Below, one piece after another: positions 12,253-26,512 of a DNA stretch of 64,000 bases. Every line of letters begins with the position of its first letter. Within the stretch, counting starts at the first letter, position 1. A model generated the notes under the pieces. That model saw nothing but the letters and a program-made list of their open reading frames with translations. It was not told the DNA's origin and ran no database searches. A program made the position numbers and the translations under genes. The stretch is from Chionoecetes opilio (Eukaryota > Arthropoda > Malacostraca > Decapoda > Majidae): NCBI GenBank assembly GCA_016584305.1, contig JACEEZ010005970.1, positions 632,501-696,500 of the forward strand, in the 5' to 3' direction.

Positions 12253-15200
12253 GCGACAGAATTATATTTGAATTTCACGTCATTTATACAGTGACGACTG
12301 TTTACAGCAGAGTTGAAAAAAGGATAGAGTCCCGGACGGAAAATGTTCACAAAAAATGAGACCTAAAGGGGGATGATGGGTAGGGAGGCTGCGGCAGGAG
12401 GGGTGTTGGGGTTGGGGGGGGAGTGGCAGCGAGAGGGTTAATACCCCAGCTCGCGACAACAAAATCAGGCACGGAACATCCGGTGAGCGTGGGAGAGCCG
12501 TGGATTAGCTGGAAGGTCAACACATTACGGCGTGATGTATGTCTTCACAGCAGACCGAGTAGCTGAACCTCAGAAAGGGATGACAAAGGAAGACTTAGGG
12601 ATGCATTAATAGGAAGGTCTGTAAATACATCTGGTGAAAGGAGGAAAACCGTGAATAAAAAAAAAAAAAACGAAAAAAGAAGAGATGTGAAGAACTCAGC
12701 ATTTCGCGGTGAGGTGGTAAAAACGTAGCACAAGCGTCTGTTTTACCTTGACTGTGAGCGCCTGGGGCCGTTGCAGCACATGCGCTCATCCATAAGAATA
12801 TTCTAAATAACCAATTCGTTTCACTCTTATAATTCTCCAGCGAGGTGAGACCAGACCAAATTAATTGCTCCATGAATCTTGTTTTGGCCGAGTACTACTT
12901 TGCAAGGAAGAGGAGGAGGGGAGCAAAGATTCCGAGCTGCTTAATGGTGTCTCGAGATGGCGGCAGGAACCAGGCGGCCATCAGTATCTTTCGTGAAGGA
13001 ATGTCTCTGGCCATAAATCTGAATAGAGTTTGTGGATCTCGTAAGTCGAGCCGATTTTTAGGCTGCCAGACGCACTGACTGCCTGACTGACTAGTTTATA
13101 GCTAGGTGTAGGTTGGCAGCGCGTGTCTCTGATAGACTTAGCGCTATGGTTACAGTTTCCCCGTTGAATATAGTGTTGCTGCTTCACTGCCTCAGTCAAC
13201 GGCACACGTTGCATGCTGTGTACTTGCCAAAGGCGCCTTGTGATGCCCATCTCATCCTCTGATGAATGGTCGCTTTGCTATTACTGTGACTGCTGCCTCC
13301 TTACCCCCACTGTGTAGTGAGGGAGCGACACCTTTCTCGCTCCTGCACGACCCACCACTCCTGCCGCGGCTACCTTCAGTGCTCGCCGGCCAGGAGCCCC
13401 ACGAATCACCCCAAAGCATGACATGTTTGGGAGAGAAAAATGCGGCAGGGAGTGATAACGGAGATACTGAGGAGCTAAATAACCTTTGCATTATAAAACA
13501 AAGGAAGCAAAAAGAAGAAACTTTTAGTAGGATGGATTATTTCCTGAGTAAAACAAATCACATCGATCTAAGGGATGACTTGCCTTTCATGCAGACATCG
13601 CAGACACTCAGAGCTGATAACTATGTACATGCTCACCGAAGTAATGCATTCTTAACGGGCCGAGTGAGAGTGCAGCGCGGCGCCGGGCTGCAAGTGTAGC
13701 AGTGACAGGTGCTGGGTCACTACGGCCGTCCCGTAACCACTGGTCAGACGGGTTCACAATTAATATAATCAAGGGCAGTGTGGAATGATGGTGGCGAGTG
13801 GAATGGATTTATTTTGGCGTCCATGTTCTGGGATGACTGGGTATCACATTGTTGAGCGGCCCGAGCGATTGCTGTCAAACCCAACACAGTTAAGAATAGT
13901 AACTCAGATTTTGAGAACGTAAACTCTTTCGATCACTTGTTATTAAGTTTGCACTTGCCTTCAAAATCTCCTGTGTCAGAAAATAAATTCAACTTATTTT
14001 AGTATCCACTTGTCTTAATAAAGTAGATTTTTATGTGCACGAGACATCACCTAAAACTAATGCTAAAGGGGGATGTTGTAGTAACAGGTCATATATTAGT
14101 CGTCTGGCCTTGTCTTGTGACCTCGTTTTGTGGAACAGCCTTTTACGACCTTCAGTTTATCCTCATTATTCCTTTCTCTATACACGCTTCGTTGCCTTTC
14201 TCTCCTACTTCCACCTGCCCGTCCTTAACTCAACTCTCCGCTATGACCAGCTAAACCACCCTCCTTTCCCCCGCCATCCCTCCTACAATTGCGTGTGGAG
14301 GGCTGACCCGCCTTAGGGCCGGGGACACGCCCCTCCTACGGCAGGACAGGTTTCTCTCAACCCTGGCCGCCGCCCCGTACCCACTCCTGCAGGCCTGTCA
14401 GTGCCCGGGACCGACAGCCTCGCACTCGTAAGTGATCCGTTGATGACAAAATCACCATCGGTACCTTGGCTTTTTTCGTGCCGTCATCTCTCCCGTCGGG
14501 GTGCGAGCGGCGCCCAGCGTGAGACAGTCGGCGATGGCTGATGCTGATGCTGACTGTCGTGTGTCTGGCCATATTAGGCGTGACAGTCCCACTTGTGGTT
14601 TGTCTTAAGTGACTGTGTCTCAACGAGGTCAGATTTAAAAACAATCAGTAATGGAGCTTTGTCGTTAATGTAAAATAATCAAGATTGTCCATATGTAGAA
14701 TAGAACGTATCGAGACAAGTTTCAATCAAAGATGCAGATAAAAGGAAGAGAAATCAATTAATTCAGTAGCAATAGCCAATCAGCATGTGTCTCCTCGCCC
14801 GGCTCCTCCCCTTCCATCATGTGCTCTGCATCTCAACGCACCGTGGCCAGACTCCGGGCGGTGTCGTGGCCTGTAATGGTCCAGCCTCACAAACCTTTAG
14901 TAGAACAAACTAGTGACTTTTCCTTGATGTACTTCAAAGAAAGTTGCTTCCTATACTCGCATCAGTGTTTATTTTTGTTCATTAATCTCCTTTTACAGTA
15001 ATATGTACAATGATTTAACTCGATAACTAACTAATTACCGAAAAATACAATAATATAAATGCTACTTCTACGGCTAAGGACTATAAAAGTGTATATATTA
15101 TAGACTCCAGCCTGTACACTTTACTATGGATCTATATTCCCCCTTTTTCTTCCTTATACGCTACCCTTTCCCCTTCCTTCCTTCCTTCCTTTCACTTCCT

Positions 15201-15523
15201 GACCCTCCTCCACATCACAACCAGCGCCACCCGTCCTAGAGTGGTCGTGGTTTAAACTAACAACGGCAGTGTTTTTGTGGTGATATCCTCGACTTCTTGT
15301 GACTATTTGTGTGACGTAGTGAGGACGGTCCTTCGCCTCCCCTAGTCGAGGCTGCTCTGCTCTGGATGTCGTGGGAGAGTTAGTTTTTACGCTTCTGAAA
15401 GACTGGGTTCAAAAGTGTAAATATGGGAGGGTAAGGAAACAAGTTTCTCTCTTTCTTTATTTGCATCTGTGGGAGTCTGTGTGTACTATTGTCGTTTTTA
15501 CTTGATTGTCTCTTTCTCTTTCT

Positions 15524-16072
<549 letters not shown>

Positions 16073-17705
16073 GTCGTATTAATTTACCTTTCTATTCAAG
16101 TGAGTGATGTGGGGCTTTAAATTAACACTGTGGTTTTGTGGCTTCATAGCAGTTTTATTTTACCATTTTTTACCAATTATGACATTGTTCGCTTTTTTAG
16201 CAGATTAAATACGTGCCTTTTTTTATCTGCTTTAATAATCTATGATTTTATTTTGGTTAGACAACGATTTTAGTCTTTGAAAATATATCAGTGAAAGTTC
16301 ATAGGCATAAAAAACGGATTATGGGGACTAGTTCGCGGCAGGTTTACACGATAGTCCTCAAGGTGTTTCACTTTAAGATAGCTCGGATGCTGGCTGAAGT
16401 AGGACGGAAAGGCGTGGAAGGAGGGCAGGAGAAGGATTATTAGAAGGTCAAAGAAGGGCAAACGGTGGACTGGGGATTACCGAGGGGGAGGCGAAAGAGA
16501 GAGAGGATGAAAGGGGGAGAGGAAGGCGAAGGGAAGTAACGCAACCGAGAAGGAGGGAGATGTGGAAAGGAGACAGGCGAGCACAAGATATTTATTTCAC
16601 CAGGAAGGGACGCGAGACGAGGGAGAAACGCGGAATTCGGACTCGTGGGAAGCCTAGAAAGGGAGAGAGAGAAAAAAACAGCATAAAGAAATACGAGGTT
16701 GAAGGAGCAACACAGTAGACCATCAGGTTTGCGACGATCGCGTTACAAGTGCATTGACTTGCTTTTGACTTGATCGGACAGTGGTCTACCCCGATGTTAC
16801 TCGACACGTGAGGGCGGTGAGAATAATCGATGCATTTTCTCTTTTGCTATTATTCATATTAGTTAATTGACTTGGGTCCTAATAGAGATTTGCAGGTCAA
16901 GTTTCAACAGTGTTTTTGTCGACGTAGTACATAAGTGGTTTAATGATGCAAAGTTTGTGTGATTTTTCCTCTTTTCTTTTCATATATGCGAGTTTCTCCT
17001 TGTTTTAAGTTCCCGAGTCACTCATCTCTGCAAATATTTTCCTATGTAGACTTTTTTTTTCCTCTCTATTTCCTCCCTATACACTACATGCTCTTATACT
17101 TTCAGCTCTTCCCTTCTGCTCTGTTCCGATTCCTTCCCCTTCTTCCCTCGTCCTCCAAGAGTTGAAGTGCTCGTGCTCGTTAACTTCGACAGCGGTACAC
17201 CTGTGTTGCTGGATTCGTTGGTCTTGATTTGGGGTGGCGTGGTGATGACAGTCGGGATGCCAGGAGTGATGATGGTAGTGTGGAAATCTTGGTGATGATG
17301 ACAGTGGTGATGATAGTGATGACAGTGGCAGTGAAGGTGGCAAGGGTGATGGTAGTGTTAGTAATGATGGCCTGTGGCTTCACCTTACTACTCCTGACGC
17401 CTTATCTGACCGCGCTATCAACATCCCATCTCACTCGCTTTCAGGGTGAACCACAACATGGGAAAAAAGTGGGAATGCATGCGGGAAACAACATGATGTC
17501 TTTTACCTACCACGATGTGCAAATAAAAACTATTAGATAACGTGTAGAAACATAGTTGATGGGACGAATCTAATGTGTACATGTGATAAACGGAGCAAAT
17601 AAGGCAAAAATGGCAAAAAAGGAAGAAGAGTCGTGTGTAATGTCAGGTTCTTGGTCATTACAAATTGCCTACTGAAGTTAGTTGTGATATATTATATTTT
17701 TACCA

Positions 17706-17989
<284 letters not shown>

Positions 17990-19270
17990 ATTCATCACCC
18001 GAGTGTTGTGTTATCTCGAGCTCTGTTCAGGCAGCCAGGCGTCGACCCAGGTCCCAACACCTTAGTTTCGCTCACTTGAAGGCTTTTACGAACCGGCTGC
18101 TCACCTGCATACAGATGGCCGACCAACTGTCATGAAAATACCTGAAGTGCACGAGAGCCCTTGAGCGAGATTCTTGTTGACTTATCTTTTTAAATTGCTG
18201 TTATTTTAATCCTCTTTTCTTCAAACACAATAAGGGTACATTCTCGGGACTTGCAGAGGTTGTTTTCATCGTATTTGTTTAGTTACGTATGTTTGTGTAT
18301 GCTGACGAAGCCTTAACATACATTTAGGGTATAGAATTCCGTGTGACGTGTGTGTGTGAGTGTGTTGGTAAAATTGTATACCTAAAATTCCCTTCATCTT
18401 GCATGGAATACCCAAAAGGAAGCCGCCACAGAAAGGGAGGGAGGAGGCAGGAGCAAGGCAAAAGCATGATTACATTTGGCTCAGGGCCGGTTCAGTCAGT
18501 ATCCTTACTGGGTGAAGGAAAAAGTAGCATTGCCACACCTGCGAGGGACGCGGGAGGTAATGAATGGCAGTGTTGTGGGAGTTGCTCAATGCTGCCGCGG
18601 CCTGTAGGGAAGGGTGGGCAGGTACGTACCGGGTATTGGGGTCGCTTATGTGGGCAAACTAATTCACGTTGCCTCACACCCACTAACTACCGGGCGCGGG
18701 TCTCTCCTGCCCCCCACAAGGTGCTGCCGTCCACTCCACCCTCACATGGCTCCTCCCGCAGGCCACACCACATCTCCTCTCTGTTGTTTACTATAATTAA
18801 CCAAATTTATTACGCTCTGGGATGTAATCAGAACTGCGCATACAGAAATGAAAACCGGTTCAGGAAAAGGCAATCAGGTTAATTCTCTTATTTTTTTTAG
18901 AAATCAAACTTGGGTACATATATTATTCACTCTCCCTATTGTGGAAACAGCAAACCGGGAATCCTGAGACAACGGGTATCGAATGACGCGCACTTTCACG
19001 AGCAAGGAACTTAATATGATGCATTGCAAATAGTGAAGGTTATGAAAGGAGAGCCTTGGGTCACTTGTTGGTTGGGCTTTATCATTGTACCCTGGTTGTG
19101 AGTTCGCCGCTTGCTGGTTGCTACGAAATGCCTTGATTTGAGTGTACGTGATTTGTCAAAGAGTCAAGATATGTGAGTCTTCCCTTTCCCATCGTGATAT
19201 TGTTCGCCGTCACTGCAGCGGAAGTGTTGCATGATTAGTATCATAATTCATATCTGGTTTCCTGGTAGTG

Positions 19271-19421
<151 letters not shown>

Positions 19422-20820
19422 CTTTAAACACACACACACTTCCACGGTTTGTGTATGTCTGTGTGTGTGTGTGTTATGATTGGAGTGACGCCGTTGGTAT
19501 AGGTTGGTGATTCAGGCACCCAACAACTCCGTGCACTAGATCGCACCCCCAATCCTTGCCACCCCAACCATGCCTCCACCCAAACAAATGCTTGTGTCAG
19601 GCCGCCTCTCTGGAGCCTTAGTGGTGGTGGTGGGTGGTCCAGGTCCAGGCGTCGTCATGGCTCCGGGCGTGGCGTATCGAGGTCACCAGCTTGTCTCTTG
19701 CACGCCGATCCTGTGGGTAGTGCCTCGGGTTAGACTCCCTGTCGACCCTGACCACCTTTGACGAAGTTTAACACTGTCTTCTGTAGTAGTTTTGAGCGTT
19801 GGGTTTGTATAGTGGTGGAGGTGTTGGTGTGTGTATGTGTGTGTAAGAGTGTGTGGATGGTGTCGCAAATGGGACGTGGGTAAGAGAGACGGGCGTGGTA
19901 AGGGAAAGTAGTAGAGCGGAGGGATGTGAGTTAAGAGGAACCTTCATGTAATTATGGTCACTCTAGGTGCCATAGGTGTATTCGTACCCAAAAGCATTTA
20001 GTGTGTTACCGTTTCGTACCCGTGTTTACCTGTGCATGCGTGCGTGTGTTTGTATGAGCGCATGTATATTTATGTGTGGGCGTGTGCCTCTCCTGACCTT
20101 TGAGGTGGGCGTAGCTGCTGACCAAGTAACGTGTGTTGGGCAAGACCCCGCACCCCACCCTTCCCTCCGTCCCCTTCCCTCCCCGCCACACTCCACCCCG
20201 ACCAGTCCCCTCCCTTCCCCACCCTGCTCCACCCTGCCCTCAGCTGCCTACACCACTCTCACCCCTCCCCAGGCATCCACCACCAGTCCACCACCTCCCC
20301 ATCCACCTCCCACGCCCACCACCTTCCACCCTCCTACTCGTTTCTCCCTCTTTTACACCACCTTAGTAGTTTCTCCTCTGCCAGAAATTTTCCTCGTGTG
20401 GCTGGCTCATGTACACTCCCTTCTTCCAGAGTATCCAGTGTATTTGTTTCTCGTGGCAAGTTTTCGAATTTCTCTGCTTGGAATATTTCAACAATTCTAC
20501 TTTTGTATCTCCTGTTCTCCTGTGCTATTATTTGGGACTCAGACCTAACCATTACTTAATAGGAGCGACCTTCTTGGAAAGCCCTGTCCGCCTGGCTTTG
20601 GCTTTGGGCGGCTCCCTTCCAGTCAGCTTGGAACTGACAGTCATGGGGCTGTACAAGGTTTCCGGGGTGAGTGGGCTGCCAGCGGGCGGGAACTAGCTCA
20701 GGTCTGACTGAAGCCCGAGCTCAGGGCCACGCCAGCCCACCTATCTTAATCCCTCCTCCGAACCCAGTCTGTCTGCTTCTAAGAGGCGCCTGTGTGTTGG
20801 GTGTTTCAAGTGTATTCATG

Positions 20821-21115
<295 letters not shown>

Positions 21116-21775
21116 CACACACACACATACACACACGCACGCACATTACATACTGTTACAGGACTAAGCGAGTTTTCAATGTCCCACAGCTAGATACGCA
21201 ATAAATGGATTCCTATTCATATCCCGTAAGCCCATGCATGAAGTCACTCGCCCATGTGCAATGTGTACGTGCCATTAAATTCTGATGATAACAGAGGTGT
21301 GGGGCAGGAGGCTCGGGTGCTGTGGTGTGGTTTAAAGGTCCCACTCTCAGCTGGTACAACCTTCCCGTATGGAGTGGACCGCTTACACTTTTTTCTGTCA
21401 TTCCTTGACATTCCTCTCAAGGATATTCGGTTTGCGCTGACACCCACCCCGAGTCCACAAGAAGTGAGCTGCGGCGTCCGAATCCTCACACAAGGACACC
21501 CTGATTACTGCGCCTCACATTCTTGAACTAGTCTAAAATTCCCTTTCTTTTATATTTACAAACCACTACATCCTCTCGTCGTACTGGAGAAGGATTTAAA
21601 GCACTGCCATCGTGACGCCAGCCTGGAAATCTGATATAAATTGGTTGAGTGTAGGTGGTGGAGGCGAGGGTTGGGACGCGGCTGGGTAAAGTAACCAGAA
21701 GGGGACAAAAAGCTGCACTCAACGGCAAGACTCCGGACGTGGGCCAGTTGTTGCCCCGCGCCGCACCCACGCGTG

Positions 21776-21780
<5 letters not shown>

Positions 21781-21816
<36 letters not shown>
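21781..21816. repeat. (TGC)12 trinucleotide repeat
   Basis: Twelve uninterrupted TGC (CTG/CAG) units inside the A-B intron. The poly-Cys and poly-Ala open frames over it have no support as coding sequence. Confidence 0.95.
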
Positions 21817-21817
<1 letters not shown>

Positions 21818-23202
21818 GTACACCTGTTGCTCGCCTCTCCCCCCACCTTGCATCTGCTCTATAACTCTTGATTTTTTGTTCCTGCTATTTATATGGTCAT
21901 CAGTTATCCTTCATATACTAATTTTACTCCTCCGGTTTTTTTCCCTTCGTCCTTGATGGCCTCACCCCCTCGGTGCCCCTGGAGTGGCTGCAGCTGCCGA
22001 TCACAGCTTGAGGTCTTCTTGCCTTCCATGATTCGTTTATTTGTTCTTCTTCTTCCTCTTATTATTCTTCCACCTTCACCTGTGTTGATAGGTAACTGTC
22101 TGGGGAACGTTGTCAAGAATAATCCTTTGAAATTATAAAGATATGTTCTTGTCTAATACTTATCTAGAGAGTTAAGTTTGCACGTTCATAGGAAGCCGCA
22201 AGCGAGGCCTTCCAACACAAGCATCTTATTATTTTATCTGAGTCCTTGCATACGAACACTGCAATTCACCCATACACGTGGATCTGAGGGAACGTGGCAT
22301 CCAGTCACATAACCAGGCAGGGTCGGGAGTGCCCTGAACAATGTGACAAGCAGCAGACAACCAAAGGCGAGAGCGAGTTTTAGATCTGGGGGAAGTAGAA
22401 TGAGTGAAAGCTGTGACTTGTCTTCTCTTTGACGGCGAGCCACTGAGACACGCGGGGTTGTGAATATATAATAGAACAGATGAGGTGTCCCTCCCTCCCT
22501 CTTTCCCTCCTTTATAGGTCACGTTTGGGCTTGTCTCATCTTAGCTCTTCTCCAAACCACGGGGAATGTTATATGCGTAAATTGAGTAGTTAAAGAGTAG
22601 TTATAAGAACGATGATTATAGTCCAACCCTCAGAACTAGAAGACTATATTTAAGAATAATGGGTAATGACTGTTGAGTTAATGGACACATGTAAGAGTAA
22701 TCCATCAGCTAGTACAGACCGATGACATGTAAATGAGAAGAGTAACCCAATGAAATGAAGTAGAAAAAGATGAACTGGTAATGAAGGAGAAGAAAAAGGA
22801 GTAAAAAAGTAGGAAGAAGAAGTAAAGGATCGACAGCAAGAACATATTAAGGAGGGGAAAGGTAATCTTGAGGACAAATGATCATGAACAATAATTGCGA
22901 TGAACAGTAATTTAAAAGTAATTATGGAGGGAAGAAGAAGGGGACGGAATAGGAAGAGGAAGGGTGAGACGACATAATGAAGACTGAAGAATCATGATGA
23001 CTGAGAACAGAGACGAGGGAGCAGAGGACAAGAAGCATAAGAAAATGAGTTAAAGTAATTATTATAAAGACAAGGGACACGGAAGATGGAGAGGTTGAGA
23101 GTAGGTGGGAAGTGAGAGTAAGAGAAGGAGAAAGAGAGGATGGGGGAAGCGGAATGAAGACAATAATGAAGAGTTGAACTAAAGAGGGTCACTAGAATAC
23201 AT

Positions 23203-23372
<170 letters not shown>

Positions 23373-24081
23373 ACTGTCACTAAATGTATAGAGTAGTACG
23401 AATGGGGGGAAAAAGAGGAATAACCAAAGCAACAGTGACAGTAAAGAAACCATGAGGAGCAAAAGGATAACGTGAAGAACAGATACACAGAAGGCTGTAG
23501 AGAAGGTGAAGGAAGAGAGGGAGAAAGGTACGAGCGAAAACTGTATCTGAATTGCGTAACCTTTGAGGCCCAGAGAGTCAGAGAGTGAGAGAGAGAGACG
23601 GTGAAAAATGTTGCCCTGACATGATGGGCTCCTGACGTAAACGAGTTCCACGCAAGGGAGGGAGAGGCCGAGGGGTAAACACCTGGGGGACTACCTGATG
23701 GTTCCTCCCTCAGATGAGCAGCCCTTCCCTTCAGGTGCTGAGGAACAGGTAGAGGGGAGGCTGCTGCTCTGAACGCTATGAGAAGAAGACAGTGGTGGTT
23801 ACTCATACTTCATCATGTAGAATCTGACGTAAAATTGTCCTTTGATGATTGACGTTTAGTGTGATTCCCATTGTGATTTGTGGTGCAGTATCTTGCAACA
23901 AAAATTAGATCATGCATTTATGAATAAAAATCGTGTGTGTATGTGTGACTGTGAGTGTGTGTGTGGCCGTTCGTCATCGTGTTTTATGCGCGTCACCCTG
24001 GATGGCAACAAGACGCCCCCAGTAATGTAGGTTAAGGGAGAGTCCGTGCGAGGTGCTAACCCTTCCTTTCTTCCTCCACAG

Positions 24082-24338
24082 GTCACCCTAACAACCTAGA
24101 CGACCGGCTGGATGGGCGGGGGCTCGAAATCCCGCACAACATGGCGCCCGCGTCCCTCTACGCCCGCAGTAACGGGTCGGCGTCGTCCGCCTCACCGCCC
24201 ACGGTGTCCACGCCCTCCATGCTCATCGTCCCTCAGCCCATCAATGCCGCCAAGATGCCGCCCACACCGCCAGGCATCGGACAAATCCCGCCCAACAATG
24301 GATCAGCCAGAAAGTACCAGTGCAAGATGTGTCCACAG
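24082..24338 (+). CDS. rn: rotund/squeeze-family zinc-finger protein, exon B (linker and first half of zinc finger 1)
   Basis: Internal coding exon of 257 nt: two bases of a split Gly codon, then 85 codons. It begins HPNNLDDRLDGRG, continues through a Ser/Pro/Asn/Met-rich low-complexity linker (residues about 56-112 of the joined protein) and ends KYQCKMCPQ, which supplies only the two Cys of zinc finger 1 (Cys116, Cys119). The acceptor is a pyrimidine run ending CCACAG at 24081; the donor is CCACAG|GTCAGT at 24339. The frame runs straight into exon C in phase 0, and the join restores a C-x2-C-x12-H-x3-H finger, which is strong proof of the boundary. Intron retention would add four codons and a stop. 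Family knowledge: rotund, squeeze and nematode LIN-29 are nuclear DNA-binding regulators of appendage, neuronal and developmental-timing fates. Confidence 0.9.
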
Positions 24339-24369
24339 GTCAGTGTACGTTGATTTGCTACTGTTTGCA

Positions 24370-24371
<2 letters not shown>

Positions 24372-24432
<61 letters not shown>
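24372..24432. repeat. (CA)n microsatellite 33 nt after exon B donor
   Basis: Pure AC tract of about 30 units starting at intron base 34. CA repeats in this position are known binding sites of hnRNP L-type proteins and can alter use of the neighbouring 5' splice site (family knowledge); an effect here is inference. Confidence 0.97.
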
Positions 24433-24434
<2 letters not shown>

Positions 24435-25773
24435 ACCTCCCCCGAGAAAAAGGGAAGGTCCAGTAGTCTTTGGAAGGTCATATGAGGAACAAAGTTTTCC
24501 TATGTCAGTACTCACTACCCCTTCAGGCAAGTCCTCTACACGAATCCAGAGCTAAATTAAGGGAAGGACTTTCTTTCTGTCTTGACATTAGCAGCGTCGT
24601 CAAGTTTTTCTCTCTCCATCATTCCAGTGTACCATTCATCTTACATCGGTTCGGTCAAGTAATTAGGTTGTCTCTTCCTGGTCAAAAAAGATGAGAAAGA
24701 ATCCTTGTTAGTATAGGAGAACTTAATTATACGTAAGTCTTTTTCCGAAGTTGCCGGTTATTTTTGCTCTTTCTTTCTTAAATACATAGAGCTTCGTCGA
24801 GGCTTAACTATTTTTCTGGCCGTCACACCTGTCATCTCGTCTCCTCTTGTCGCTACGCTTGACTGATTCGATTTTGCTGCAGTTGAAATCCGTCATATCT
24901 CTTATCGTGTGCCTGTAGGTGTGTGTGTATATATTTACCGTTAGGTTACCTTTGTGCTACCGTGTGTACGTGTCCTTTCATTACATATCATGTATCGAAC
25001 CACCTATTTTATATAAGTCTTTAGTGTCGTAACTGACCCAGGTAGTAGTCAGAGCTCCACTTGCTTCATATCGTCGACATTTTAAGAGACAATGGACACT
25101 CGAGGCATCCTTTGTGTCCCTCAGACCTCCCTCTCCTCCCCCCTTTTCTTCTTTGCGTGACATTTTCTCGGAGTAACTGTATTTATATCGCTATTTTTCT
25201 TCGGCATCGCGTATACGGTGACTCAGATCTTGAATGTTCCGGGTTCATTAAAAATAGTTCATTGCTGTCTTATTTTTTTCTCTCCCTCTCTCATTCTTGT
25301 AACTGGAGATATTTACTACTTTTTGTGACTAGGTACTGTATCTTTTTTTGTCTCCTTTTTTACTACCTGTTCCGCAGCTTAAGGATGAGTCAAGGGTTGG
25401 TACGTCGGCCATGTAATGCAATTAGCCATGTAGGTCAAGCCACGTAAACTCCCATAGAGATGAGTTTAGCAAAGGGCACCAGGCTAAACTATACCTTCCC
25501 TTTCTCTCTCCTCTCGTCTCTCGTCCAACGCCCTTCCATTTACTCCTTACTCTCAGCAGCAGTCCATATGTTCACCGTTCACTCAAGTATCTACACCACT
25601 TCCTCCTCTCCCTATTCTATGCCCTTCTCCATCTCACCCTTCTTATCTCGCATCATTATTTTTCTTACCTCAGTTTAGGGTCGCTTCATTTTTTTATTCC
25701 TGTATATATTGTTGTTTCACTTTCCTTTTTTTATGATTATCCGTATTCCTATGCTATTTTACGTTCCATTATA

Positions 25774-26072
<299 letters not shown>

Positions 26073-26408
26073 GTTATCATCATTAGCCCCCCTCTCCCTC
26101 ATCACTCCTTCTTCAGCCCCTCACTACCCACCTGGTCAGATAGCCTCGGGTGGAGCCAGGAAGCTGAGAGGGTTGTCTCGTCTCCCACCCATCCCCCCTC
26201 CCTCCTTCCACCCCACTCCACCACCACCACTACCACTACTACTACTACCACCTCCAAGTCCACCTCCTCCCTGTTGCCGCAAGGGTACTAAGGCAGTGAA
26301 GGTTTTCTCTCTCGCCACGCTCCAGCGACAATGAGTCTCCACACTCACTTCGTATAGGTCAAAAGTCTTCCAATACACTCTGTCTTGATACCTGTATTCT
26401 ATTCTAGT

Positions 26409-26512
<104 letters not shown>

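Noticed and set aside
13262..13699. 145-codon open frame in the A-B intron
   Set aside because: Mixed composition but no recognisable domain and no convincing acceptor/donor pair; treated as chance.
18343..18882. 179-codon open frame in the A-B intron
   Set aside because: Cys/Arg/Pro-rich low-information sequence from a GC-rich patch, no domain, overlapped by frames on both strands.
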